Origin: Alkalihalobacterium alkalinitrilicum
Lineage (GTDB): Bacteria; Bacillota; Bacilli; Bacillales; Bacillaceae_F
DNA: 64,000 nucleotides
Direction: 5' to 3'
Assembly: GCF_002019605.1 (NCBI RefSeq)
Contig: NZ_KV917368.1
Location: 1,695,958-1,759,957, forward strand
Positions 37,227 through 45,435 of this stretch are shown here, piece after piece (position 1 is the first letter of the stretch; the number at the start of each line of letters is the position of its first letter). A program made the position numbers and the translations under genes. A model generated the notes under the pieces. It saw only the letters and a list, made by a program, of their open reading frames with translations. It was not told the DNA's origin and searched no databases.

Positions 37227-38738
37227 TTATGAGCTTTTTAGTTTTCTTTTCATCAATTTCCCTGTCGGTGTTTTCGGGATTTCTTTAATAAATTCTACTT
37301 CTCTGATTTGTTTGTAACTGGCCAATTTCTCTAAACAAAACTTTATAATTTCCTCTTGTGATACCTCAGCACCTTCCTTTAAAGCTATATAAGCTTTCGG
37401 AATTTCCCCGAGACGTTCGTCTGGTTGCCCGATTACAGCTGCTTCAAGCACAGCAGGATGTGTATAGAGAACATTTTCTATCTCGACTGGATACACATTA
37501 TATCCACCAACGATGATTAGATCCTTTTTACGGTCTAATAAATAAACGTAACCTTCTTCATCCAATTTACCGATATCGCCCGTATGTAACCACCCGTTCA
37601 TTATGGTCTTAGCTGTTTGTTCAGGATTATTCCAATATCCTTTCATTACGCAGTGCCCACGCACGACGATTTCGCCTGGTTCACCTGGTGCTACTACATT
37701 GTTATCGTTATCTACAATTGCAACTTCTAGGTGTGGAAGCGGGTACCCAACACTATTAAATCGACGCTCCCGTTTTAACGTGTCTACCGTAATAACAGGG
37801 GAGCTTTCTGTTTGCCCATAAGCTTGAATCGTTAATGTATGATAACGAGATTCAAACTGATTTCGAACTTCTAAAGGCATATGGCCCCCACTCGTAATAC
37901 AAATTTCTAAGGATGATAGGTCATAACGTGGCTCATCAGGCAAAGTAAGTAACATGTAGTACATCGCTGGTACACCAATAAAGAAATTGATTTTTTCTTG
38001 TTGAATCGTTGTCGCTACTGTTTCGGTACTATACTTTTCAAAAAGATAGAATTTACCACCTTTCATTAGAACCAATATGAGTCCTGCCATTAAAACAAGC
38101 AAATGAGATAATGGAGTAACGATACTTCCATAATGATGTTCATTTAGATTAATACTATCTGCATAAAACTCAGCATTTGTATTGAGATTATAATGAGAAA
38201 GTTCAACCCCTTTTGGGTCCCCCGTTGTTCCAGACGTATACAAAATGCAAGCTCCAGCATCAGGTGATACATCTTTTGACTCGTATCGAACCTCTTCATT
38301 AAAACTTTCCGTTTTTAACTCTTCAAAAATAGCAGAATTAACTTTACATTCATCTATGATAAATACTTTATGTAAGCTCGTATTACTTGTGTAATTTTCT
38401 ATTAGCGGTATTTTTTCTGCTTTTGTAAATAGCACGGTTGCTTCTGAATGATTTAGTATGTATTCAGATTCAATAGATTTAAACAAATAGTTGATGGGGA
38501 CTGAAATAGCTCCTATTTTTAACGTTGCATAAAAGGCATAAATAAATTCCATACCGTTAGGCAACCAAATCGCTACCCTATCCCCTTGTTTTACGCCATA
38601 AGAATTCAATAAGTTAGCAAACGAATCTACTTTTTGATTAAGTTGTTCATAAGTATATAAATCTTCTTGAAATTTAACAGCCGTGCGGTTTCCATTTAAT
38701 AAAGCGTGTCTTTCAAGAGACTGAGCTAAATTCATCAT
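37227..38738 (-). CDS. Long-chain-type acyl-CoA ligase (AMP-forming)
   Basis: About 503 residues, start ATG 38738 with AAAGG 6 nt upstream. A3 LYTSGTTGDPKGVELSH, A5 YGQTESSP, A7/A8 TGDIGKLDEEGYVYLLDRKKDLIIVGGYNVYP, A10 PTGKLMKRK. Makes the CoA ester that enters the kinase/dehydrogenase step. Second gene of the thiolase operon, spacing about 110 nt from thiolase and 60 nt to the kinase. Confidence 0.92.
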   Translation of the reverse strand: MMNLAQSLERHALLNGNRTAVKFQEDLYTYEQLNQKVDSFANLLNSYGVKQGDRVAIWLPNGMEFIYAFYATLKIGAISVPINYLFKSIESEYILNHSEATVLFTKAEKIPLIENYTSNTSLHKVFIIDECKVNSAIFEELKTESFNEEVRYESKDVSPDAGACILYTSGTTGDPKGVELSHYNLNTNAEFYADSINLNEHHYGSIVTPLSHLLVLMAGLILVLMKGGKFYLFEKYSTETVATTIQQEKINFFIGVPAMYYMLLTLPDEPRYDLSSLEICITSGGHMPLEVRNQFESRYHTLTIQAYGQTESSPVITVDTLKRERRFNSVGYPLPHLEVAIVDNDNNVVAPGEPGEIVVRGHCVMKGYWNNPEQTAKTIMNGWLHTGDIGKLDEEGYVYLLDRKKDLIIVGGYNVYPVEIENVLYTHPAVLEAAVIGQPDERLGEIPKAYIALKEGAEVSQEEIIKFCLEKLASYKQIREVEFIKEIPKTPTGKLMKRKLKSS

Positions 38739-38851
38739 CTTCATCCTTTCCTTTAATAAGCTAATACACTACAAAGTTAAGACTATTGCATACTTTGTTT
38801 TCCTTTCATCTCAACTTTATAAGCACTTTCATTTTTTATCCTGTTAATTTT

Positions 38852-40000
38852 TTAACGGTCTAATTTCTCAATAATTGTAACGTTAGCCATTCCGTAACCC
38901 TCACCTATTCCTAACAAACCATACCTTCCTCCTTTTCGTTCTAATTCATGGATTAAAGTTGTGAGTAATCGAGCACCGTTAGCGCTAAGTGGATGACCTA
39001 ATGCTATTGCTCCTCCATTAAGATTTAACTTATTAGGATCTGCTCCGGTTTCTTGTAACCAAATGAGAGGAACCGAAGCATAGACTTCACTGATTTCGAA
39101 AACATCAATATCATTTATTTTTAGTCCCACCTTTGCAAGAGCTTTATTTGTTGCAATAATAAGCCCTGTAAAAATGATATTTGGATCTGAGCCTACCACA
39201 GTACGGTTTACAATTCGAAACCGAGGTTTTAACCCTAGTTCTTTCGCTTTCGTATTAGACATAATTAAGATGGCGGCTGATCCGTCACTCAGGAAACTGG
39301 AGTTCCCTCCATGTATTTTTGTATTTTCATTAATTGTCGGCTTAATTTGTTTCAATTCTTTTGAGGTTATATTATTTCTTGGACCTTCATCTTTTTGAAT
39401 TATTTTTGCTTCCCCAGCAGGTAATTCAACTTTTACTGGAACGATTTCCCTTTCAAACCGTTTTTGTTTTATTGCTCTAATTGCCTTTTCATGACTTTCA
39501 ATTGCATATTCATCTAATTGCACTCGACTTAATCCCCAAATATCTGCAATTAGTTCAGCCGCTCTTTCTTGATGTCGTAACGTATGCTCTCTTGGAAGAT
39601 TGGTATTAAAACCTTCTTTATTACATTTTGTAGTGGGAGAAGTTGACGCTTCTACTCCTGCAGCGATAATAATGTCCATATCACCGCTAATAATGGCCTG
39701 AGCAGCAAAGTGGATTGCTTGCTGACTAGATCCACATTGTCTTTCTACAGTTGTACTCGGAACACTATTAGGAAAACTAGAGTTTAACAATGCCAATCGA
39801 ACAAATTCTACTGCTGGCTCACTTAACTTAGAAGGACACCCCATGATTATATCGTCAACTAATTCTGCAGGAATTGAAGTCCGCTTAATAATCTCTTTAA
39901 GAGCCACGGAAACGATTTCGTCAGGTCGCAGTTTACTAAAGTACCCATTTTTTCTAATCATTGAGGTACGTACTGATTCTACAATTACAGCTTCACGCAT
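38852..40000 (-). CDS. Thiolase-family protein with altered catalytic motifs
   Basis: 382 residues. N-terminal REAVIVESVRTSMIRKNGYF and nucleophile Cys in VERQCGSSQQAIHFAAQ (near 88) are normal, and GHPLSANGARLL keeps the GHP His. However, the NEAF motif is SEVY (FEISEVYA) and the second catalytic Cys (CxGxG) is Gly (LLGIGEGYGMA). The loop after residue 125 is shorter than in typical 390-residue thiolases. It may still cleave 3-ketoacyl-CoA slowly, or have another role. First gene of the operon; sigma-54 promoter and cre box upstream. Confidence 0.88.
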   Translation of the reverse strand: MREAVIVESVRTSMIRKNGYFSKLRPDEIVSVALKEIIKRTSIPAELVDDIIMGCPSKLSEPAVEFVRLALLNSSFPNSVPSTTVERQCGSSQQAIHFAAQAIISGDMDIIIAAGVEASTSPTTKCNKEGFNTNLPREHTLRHQERAAELIADIWGLSRVQLDEYAIESHEKAIRAIKQKRFEREIVPVKVELPAGEAKIIQKDEGPRNNITSKELKQIKPTINENTKIHGGNSSFLSDGSAAILIMSNTKAKELGLKPRFRIVNRTVVGSDPNIIFTGLIIATNKALAKVGLKINDIDVFEISEVYASVPLIWLQETGADPNKLNLNGGAIALGHPLSANGARLLTTLIHELERKGGRYGLLGIGEGYGMANVTIIEKLDR

Positions 40001-40042
40001 ACCTACCTCCCTAATATTATTTAAGGCTATTTTTACAACAAA

Positions 40043-40056
40043 GGTAAACGTTTACA
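40043..40056. promoter_or_regulatory. cre box between thiolase start and sigma-54 promoter
   Basis: GGTAAACGTTTACA, 13 of 14 matches to TGWAARCGYTWNCW on either strand; 16-30 nt downstream of the predicted transcript start. Confidence 0.65.
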
Positions 40057-40083
40057 TTTTAATACTGTATTCAATTTTTTAAT

Positions 40084-40100
40084 TGCAATTGCTGTGCCAA
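40084..40100 (-). promoter_or_regulatory. Sigma-54 promoter of the thiolase-ligase-kinase-dehydrogenase operon
   Basis: Minus strand TTGGCACAGCAATTGCA, perfect -24 and -12 elements with GG-N10-GC. Confidence 0.9.
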
Positions 40101-40208
40101 TTTTAAAACAGTTTTTGTTAAAACAAGTAATGAGAGGTTAACAACGGCAAAAAATATTTTTCGGTTTATTAAAAATTTATTTGAAATTCAGAATAGTTTG
40201 TGTTTTAA

Positions 40209-40258
40209 TGTAAACAGTACTGTACAAGTTTACATTTTATTGTAAACAACTGTTTACA
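40209..40258. promoter_or_regulatory. Tandem enhancer-type palindromes for the CBS-PAS activator
   Basis: TGTAAAC-N12-GTTTACA (40209-40234) and TGTAAACA-AC-TGTTTACA (40241-40258), centres 28 bp apart, about 110-160 nt upstream of the thiolase -24 box and just before the activator gene. Typical place for an upstream activating sequence. Confidence 0.7.
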
Positions 40259-40310
40259 TGTTAACAGTTACATTCAGTAATAGTAGATCTTTTTATAAAG
40301 GAGAGAAAAT

Positions 40311-42431
40311 ATGAAAGCTCAAGATATCATGACCACCTCATTTCAATGCTGTCATGTTCATACTTTATTGATTGATGCTTTTAAGATTTTTTCAAAGTTT
40401 AACTCGAATATCATACCTATTGTAAATGATAAGAACGTATTGGCTGGGATTATTACTAAAAACCGAATCATATGTGCTGTATCCAAAGGGTATCCCTTAA
40501 CAAATACTATAGCTCCTTTAATCCATGATCATCCCATTTACATCTTTCCAGAAACAGACATATTAAAAACGCGAGAAAAGCTTTTACACCATATGATTGG
40601 TCATGCACCAGTCGTTAATGAAAAAAAGGAACCTATCGGAATTATTTCAACTTCTCAAATTTTATATGGGTACGATAAGGCTTTAAATATGATGCAATCA
40701 CAGCTTCAACTGCTGTTTAATAGTTTACAGTTTGGTTTGTTATCTGTAGATTGTCATATGAACATTAACGCTATTAACCCATTAGCAAAAGAAATGCTTC
40801 AGTTAAGTATGGAAGAAGATTCTCACACATTATTAAATAAAAACAAAGTAATAAAAGAAATGATTGAATACGTCCTTGTAAATAATGAAAAACCATCGAA
40901 ACAGAAATTAAATGTAAATGGTTACACCTTTGTCGTAGACTGTTACCCTTTATTTGAAAATAAAAAATTAACAGGTGTAATGACCATCATTGATGACCTT
41001 ACAAATATTGAAGAAATAATAAAAGAATTACAAATGACAAAAGAGTGGGAGCAAAAACTACGAACCTTAGTTGAATCTGCCTATGATGCGATTGTTCTGG
41101 TTGATGATACGGGCTTAATTACGATGGCAAACCAAGGATTTTGCAACCTTTTCTCAGCGTCTGAAAAAGAAATCATTGGACAGTCCATTTTGAGGACCTT
41201 TCCAGATTTAGGTATTAAGGATGTTATTGATATGAAAATCCCTATTAGTGGAATTTCGAAAATGATCAAATCAAAACAATGCTTAATTACAAATTTGCCC
41301 ATTAAAATTAATGGAGAAATCGTCGGCGTGGTCTCGAAAATAACGTTTCGTGGTTTAAAACAACTTCGAGAAGCATTGAATAAAGCGAACAACCTCGAAA
41401 ACTCGTTTATACATAATGTTCAAAAAATGGATTTAGGAACTAGATATTCGATAGCAGATATAGTCGGAACTTCAAACCTAACCAAAAAAGCGAAGATAGA
41501 GGCACTTGCCGCATCTCAAAGTAAATCGACTGTATTATTAATCGGTGAAAGCGGTACTGGCAAAGAACTATTTGCTCATGGCATCCATACGGCGTCTTCA
41601 CTTCCAGGTTCTTTTATTAAAGTCAATTGTGCGGCTATTCCAGCAGATTTACTAGAATCAGAGTTTTTTGGATATGCTGAAGGTGCATTTACAGGTGCGA
41701 AAAAAGGTGGAAAAAAAGGTAAGTTTGAACTCGCACAAAATGGTACTTTATTTTTAGACGAAATCGGTGATATGCCATTAAACCTACAATCTAAATTATT
41801 GAGGGTATTGCAAGAAAAAGAATTTGAACCAGTCGGAAGTAACCAAACAATAAAATTAAATATAAGAATTATTGCAGCAACAAATAAAAACCTTGAAGAA
41901 ATGATCAAACATGGGGAATTCCGTGAAGATTTATATTATCGGCTTAATATTTTGAGGATTAATATTCCTTCATTAAGAAAGCGTAAAGAAGATATCCCTG
42001 ATATTACGAACACGATTATCGATCGATTACATCAGTCGGGATTTTATATTAAAGGTATTACACCTTCAGCCTTAGATGTAATGATGAAATACAATTGGCC
42101 AGGGAACATAAGGGAATTACAAAATGCACTCGAGCGTGCAGCTAACTTAACGGTCAATGGTTACATCGATATACTAGAATTACCTGACTATATATTAGAG
42201 CACCAAGAGAAAACTGATGATGATTATATGATAAATACGCAAAAGAGTGAGGATACTGAAATCGCTACCCTCCCCAATGTTTATAAAAAGAATGCAAACC
42301 TAATGGAAAAAAAATTAATTATTGAAGCACTAAAAAAAACGAAAGGAAATAAATCAAAAGCCAGTAAGAAATTAGGAATCAGCCGTACTTGGCTTTATTC
42401 TAGGATGAAAAAATATAATATTGATGTTTAG
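40311..42431 (+). CDS. Sigma-54 activator with N-terminal CBS pair and PAS sensors (copy 1)
   Basis: 706 residues, RBS AAAGGAGAG. Residues 1-118 form a CBS pair (MKAQDIMTTSFQ, IGHAPVVNEKKEPIGIISTSQILYG). Then PAS-like regions (LLSVDCHMNINAINPLAKEM near 145; YDAIVLVDDTGLITMANQGFC near 260). AAA+ domain with GESGTGKE near 413, GAFTGA near 460, TLFLDEIGDMP, RALERAAN region, and Fis-type helix-turn-helix KASKKLGISRTWLYSRMKKY. Divergent from the thiolase operon. CBS pairs often bind adenosyl compounds, so AMP/CoA-type sensing is possible. Paralog at 55540. Confidence 0.93.
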   Translation: MKAQDIMTTSFQCCHVHTLLIDAFKIFSKFNSNIIPIVNDKNVLAGIITKNRIICAVSKGYPLTNTIAPLIHDHPIYIFPETDILKTREKLLHHMIGHAPVVNEKKEPIGIISTSQILYGYDKALNMMQSQLQLLFNSLQFGLLSVDCHMNINAINPLAKEMLQLSMEEDSHTLLNKNKVIKEMIEYVLVNNEKPSKQKLNVNGYTFVVDCYPLFENKKLTGVMTIIDDLTNIEEIIKELQMTKEWEQKLRTLVESAYDAIVLVDDTGLITMANQGFCNLFSASEKEIIGQSILRTFPDLGIKDVIDMKIPISGISKMIKSKQCLITNLPIKINGEIVGVVSKITFRGLKQLREALNKANNLENSFIHNVQKMDLGTRYSIADIVGTSNLTKKAKIEALAASQSKSTVLLIGESGTGKELFAHGIHTASSLPGSFIKVNCAAIPADLLESEFFGYAEGAFTGAKKGGKKGKFELAQNGTLFLDEIGDMPLNLQSKLLRVLQEKEFEPVGSNQTIKLNIRIIAATNKNLEEMIKHGEFREDLYYRLNILRINIPSLRKRKEDIPDITNTIIDRLHQSGFYIKGITPSALDVMMKYNWPGNIRELQNALERAANLTVNGYIDILELPDYILEHQEKTDDDYMINTQKSEDTEIATLPNVYKKNANLMEKKLIIEALKKTKGNKSKASKKLGISRTWLYSRMKKYNIDV

Positions 42432-42490
42432 ATATTTTCTCTAGTATAAATTTTAGTATAGTAAAAACATACATTTACCCTTAAAGTAAA

Positions 42491-42526
42491 AAAATCTTAG
42501 CGACAAACTATATTCGCTAAGATTTT
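42491..42526. terminator. Bidirectional terminator between activator 1 and nitronate monooxygenase
   Basis: AAAATCTTAGCGA / TCGCTAAGATTTT, 13-bp stem, T-rich on both strands; serves convergent genes. Confidence 0.92.
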
Positions 42527-42548
42527 TTTGATTCCTTAATATAGTTGA

Positions 42549-43514
42549 TTATTTACATTCTGAGAAATTTCTAAAACTTGTAGTTAATAATTGACTTGCC
42601 TCATTTGACATTTGTTTAACAATGGTTTCTGCACTTTCTAATTCATCGATTAAGCTTGCTACTTGACCACAGCTCATAAAACCACTCTGAATATCTCCAT
42701 CAAACATCGCAAGTTTATTATAGGTTCCACGGACCATAGGTAAAATATGCTCTACTGTTGGATTCTTTTTCTCCATTTCCTGCACTTTATTTGCGTATTC
42801 ATTTTTTAATACACGCAAAGGTCCCTTTAACATCCGTGTCATGATAGTAGTAGAGTCGTTATCAGCCTCTAAAATTGCTGCTTTAAAGTGATCATGAGCC
42901 TCACATTCTTTTGTAGCTACAAACCTCGTCCCCAATTGAACGCCATCAGCACCCAAGATCATCGCTGCAGCCATACTTCTACCATCCACAATTCCTCCTG
43001 CTGCAACTACTGGGATCGAAACTACTCGTTTCACTTGTGGAACAAGAGTAAACGTAGTTAATTCAGAAGGCCCATTACTCCCGCCTGCTTCATAGCCTTC
43101 GCAAACTATAATATCTGCACCAAGCGCTTCCGCTTTCGCTGAATGAAAGGCGGTTGAAGTTAACACTAATACCTTCAATCCATGCTCTTTAATAAACGGG
43201 ATTAAATTCTTTGGGTTTCCTGCACCTAAACTAACAGCTGTAATCAAATCCTTATGCTTCTTAATAATTTCTAAATATGGGGTGAAATCTGTATGCTGAC
43301 TAATAGGAATGTTTACTCCAAATGGCTTAGTTGTTGCTTCTCTCGCTAAAAGAATTTCATTTTCAAAATTTTCAGGAGATCGACCTGCTGAACCAACTTG
43401 CCCAAAACCACCACCATTTGAAACCGCAGCCGCAAGTAACCCGTTTCCAACATAAGCGAGTCCACCTTCAATAATCGGCACTTCTATTTGTAACATTTCA
43501 CAAATTCGATTCAC
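42549..43514 (-). CDS. Nitronate monooxygenase / FabK-like flavoprotein (copy 1)
   Basis: 321 residues, GTG start with AAGGTGG site. FMN TIM barrel: PIIEGGLAYVGNGLLAAAVSNGGGFGQVGSAG at start, CEGYEAGGSNGP, VVAAGGIVDGRSMAAAMILGADGVQLGTRFVATKE. These are the nitropropane dioxygenase family motifs; members oxidise alkyl nitronates or reduce enoyl-acyl carriers. Directly follows the iron-ADH gene (36 nt). Paralog at 60828 and a remnant at 59227. Confidence 0.88.
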   Translation of the reverse strand: MNRICEMLQIEVPIIEGGLAYVGNGLLAAAVSNGGGFGQVGSAGRSPENFENEILLAREATTKPFGVNIPISQHTDFTPYLEIIKKHKDLITAVSLGAGNPKNLIPFIKEHGLKVLVLTSTAFHSAKAEALGADIIVCEGYEAGGSNGPSELTTFTLVPQVKRVVSIPVVAAGGIVDGRSMAAAMILGADGVQLGTRFVATKECEAHDHFKAAILEADNDSTTIMTRMLKGPLRVLKNEYANKVQEMEKKNPTVEHILPMVRGTYNKLAMFDGDIQSGFMSCGQVASLIDELESAETIVKQMSNEASQLLTTSFRNFSECK

Positions 43515-43550
43515 GTATCGTTACCACCTTTTCATTTTTTGGGGAATTCT

Positions 43551-44732
43551 TTACCAAGCAACTTCTAATAAAGCTGTTATTTCTTTTTGTAAATCTTGTG
43601 TATCTATTACTAAAGCATTTTTTTCTCCTTGGATATCCATCAAAATATCTTTTACGACAGTAGGGATACTTTCTTTTGATACATTAAAATCTCTTAAACG
43701 ATGTGGGATTTCTAATTCTTCGATCAAACCTTTGATAAGGGAAGGTGCGATACTAGCTTTGTCTTCTATACTTCGATTAATCTCCGTTTTTCCTAGTACT
43801 TCAGGAATTTGGCTCTGCTCCTCAAATGTACGTGGGAGGAGAAATTTCATGACATGTGGAAGCATAATCGCCGATGTCATTCCATGTGGGATGTTGTAAT
43901 TCGCCCCTAATTGATGGCCAATACTATGAGATAAACCTAGCTTAATGTTGACGACAGAAAATAACGACAACCAAGCACCGACTTGACATTCAAGACGATA
44001 ATCTAAATTCGTAGGATTGTTTTTACTTAGTGGTAGATGATAATAAAGTTTCTTTAATGCTTGTAAAGCTAGGCCTGTATTCACAGGGTTAGGATTGGGT
44101 GAGTAAAGAGTTTCTACCGCATGATCGACAGCACGTATTCCAGTTGAAATCCAGAGCCAATCAGGGGTTTCTACCGTAAAAATAGGATCTAAAAAAACGA
44201 GTTTAGGTGTCATATTTAGATGAGAGAATTTGTATTTGGCATGATTAACACTATTCGTAACTCCAGCTATACTTGTATATTCACCTGCTGATAACGTCGT
44301 TGGAATTGCTATATGGGGAATATAAGTTGTCATTTTGATTTCCTTTTCTCCAACATTAACAGAATAAGGAAACAACTCCTCTTCTGATTCAATTCCTTCA
44401 GATAATACAAAAGAAAGAATTTTAGCTGAATCAATAGGGCTTCCGCCTCCACAACTTATAATAATGTCTGGATTAAACTCCCTGATTTCCTTTACATCTT
44501 CCATTAAAATATTTCCTGGAACATGTTGTTTCGAACATGTCTCAAAAGTTTTTAAATGGTTGTCATGTAAAGTAACTACCATATTTTTATATGCTTTCGT
44601 TGATAACATACTATTTGTCGTCACAATTAACACTTTTGTTCCATTTAACTTTTGTATTTCATCAATGAGTTGATCGGTAACAACATGAACTCCGTAATGA
44701 ATACGTTCGACAGGTAAGTATTGATAAATCAT
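43551..44732 (-). CDS. Iron-containing (type III) alcohol dehydrogenase (copy 1)
   Basis: 393 residues from ATG 44732 (GAAAGGGG site); the open frame upstream has none. NAD site CGGGSPIDSAKI near 95; metal ligands in RAVDHAVETLYSP, GLSHSIGHQLGANYNIPHGMTSAIMLPHV. Oxidises an alcohol or hydroxyacid. Cotranscribed with the nitronate monooxygenase. The GGGSxxD signature fits alcohol or 4-hydroxyacid dehydrogenases better than maleylacetate reductases. Paralog at 57889. Confidence 0.9.
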   Translation of the reverse strand: MIYQYLPVERIHYGVHVVTDQLIDEIQKLNGTKVLIVTTNSMLSTKAYKNMVVTLHDNHLKTFETCSKQHVPGNILMEDVKEIREFNPDIIISCGGGSPIDSAKILSFVLSEGIESEEELFPYSVNVGEKEIKMTTYIPHIAIPTTLSAGEYTSIAGVTNSVNHAKYKFSHLNMTPKLVFLDPIFTVETPDWLWISTGIRAVDHAVETLYSPNPNPVNTGLALQALKKLYYHLPLSKNNPTNLDYRLECQVGAWLSLFSVVNIKLGLSHSIGHQLGANYNIPHGMTSAIMLPHVMKFLLPRTFEEQSQIPEVLGKTEINRSIEDKASIAPSLIKGLIEELEIPHRLRDFNVSKESIPTVVKDILMDIQGEKNALVIDTQDLQKEITALLEVAW

Positions 44733-44801
44733 TTCAAAACCCCTTTCTACGCTTTCTTTATTTTTTTTCACTGTATTAAAGCAAATTGTTAATAATGTTG
44801 A

Positions 44802-44816
44802 TGTTGAAATTCAACA
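44802..44816. promoter_or_regulatory. Palindrome upstream of the iron-ADH/nitronate monooxygenase operon
   Basis: TGTTGAA-A-TTCAACA, perfect 7-bp arms, about 70 nt before the start codon. Likely operator of an unidentified regulator. Confidence 0.45.
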
Positions 44817-44841
44817 CTATGCATTAACAGATCATTATACA

Positions 44842-45046
44842 GTAAACCTCCATCAGTGAGGGGTTTCCTCTTCCCCACTGATGGTTAGTTGAGGCCTACA
44901 CGATGTGGGTCACATAGACGTGGCCACAGGACGTGCGCATTTATTCTGTGTTCATTTAGTTGTTACTAGCAGTTTATCCCCTACTTACCCTTCATTGATT
45001 CCTTGGAGTCTTGAGTTGAGGGTATAACTACCAGTTGATGCGGAAA
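44842..45046. repeat. Structured intergenic repeat, copy 2
   Basis: CATCAGTGAGGGG ... CCCCACTGATG hairpin, then the CACGATGTGGGTCAC section, ACTAGCAGTTTATCCC and, at the end, ACCAGTTGATGCGGAAAAAA. More diverged at its end than copies 3 and 4. Tandem with copy 3, 120 nt apart, same orientation. Confidence 0.85.
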
Positions 45047-45165
45047 AAATTTTTATACGGATGTTTTTAATTTTATTATGTATTTTTAAAAAATTCAATT
45101 AATTTTTATCGAAGCAACTAAACAATGCTAGAAACAAAAATAGCAACCATTGGATCACCAGAAAA

Positions 45166-45377
45166 AGTGAACCTTCCATCAGTGAGGGGTTTTCCTCTTC
45201 CCCCACAGATGGTTAGTTGAGGCCACACGATGTGGGTCACACAGACGTTGCCACAGGAAGTGGCGCATTTATTCTGTGTTTATTAAGTTTTTACTGGCAG
45301 TTTATCCCCCACTTATCCTTCATTGTTTCCTCGTAGTCAGAAAGTGGAGGTACTACTGCCAGTTGTTGCGGGATAAA
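45166..45377. repeat. Structured intergenic repeat, copy 3 (best preserved)
   Basis: About 212 nt. Hairpin 1 CCATCAGTGAGGGG with CCCCCACAGATGG. Hairpin 2 CACAGA-[GCCAC ... GTGGC]-TCTGTG. Hairpin 3 ACTGGCAGT ... ACTGCCAGT with CCCCCACTT/AAGTGGAGG inside. The final GGGATAAA is complementary to TTTATCCC in hairpin 3, allowing a pseudoknot. Confidence 0.88.
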
Positions 45378-45391
45378 CTAAAGATTAAAGG

Positions 45392-45423
45392 AGGCTGACA
45401 GGTTTATACCTTCATGTCAGCCT
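45392..45423 (-). terminator. Terminator of the TRAP solute-binding gene
   Basis: AGGCTGACA / TGTCAGCCT 9-bp stem with 14-nt loop, minus tail CCTTTAATC, just past the stop codon. Confidence 0.8.
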
Positions 45424-45435
45424 TTTAAATGTTTT

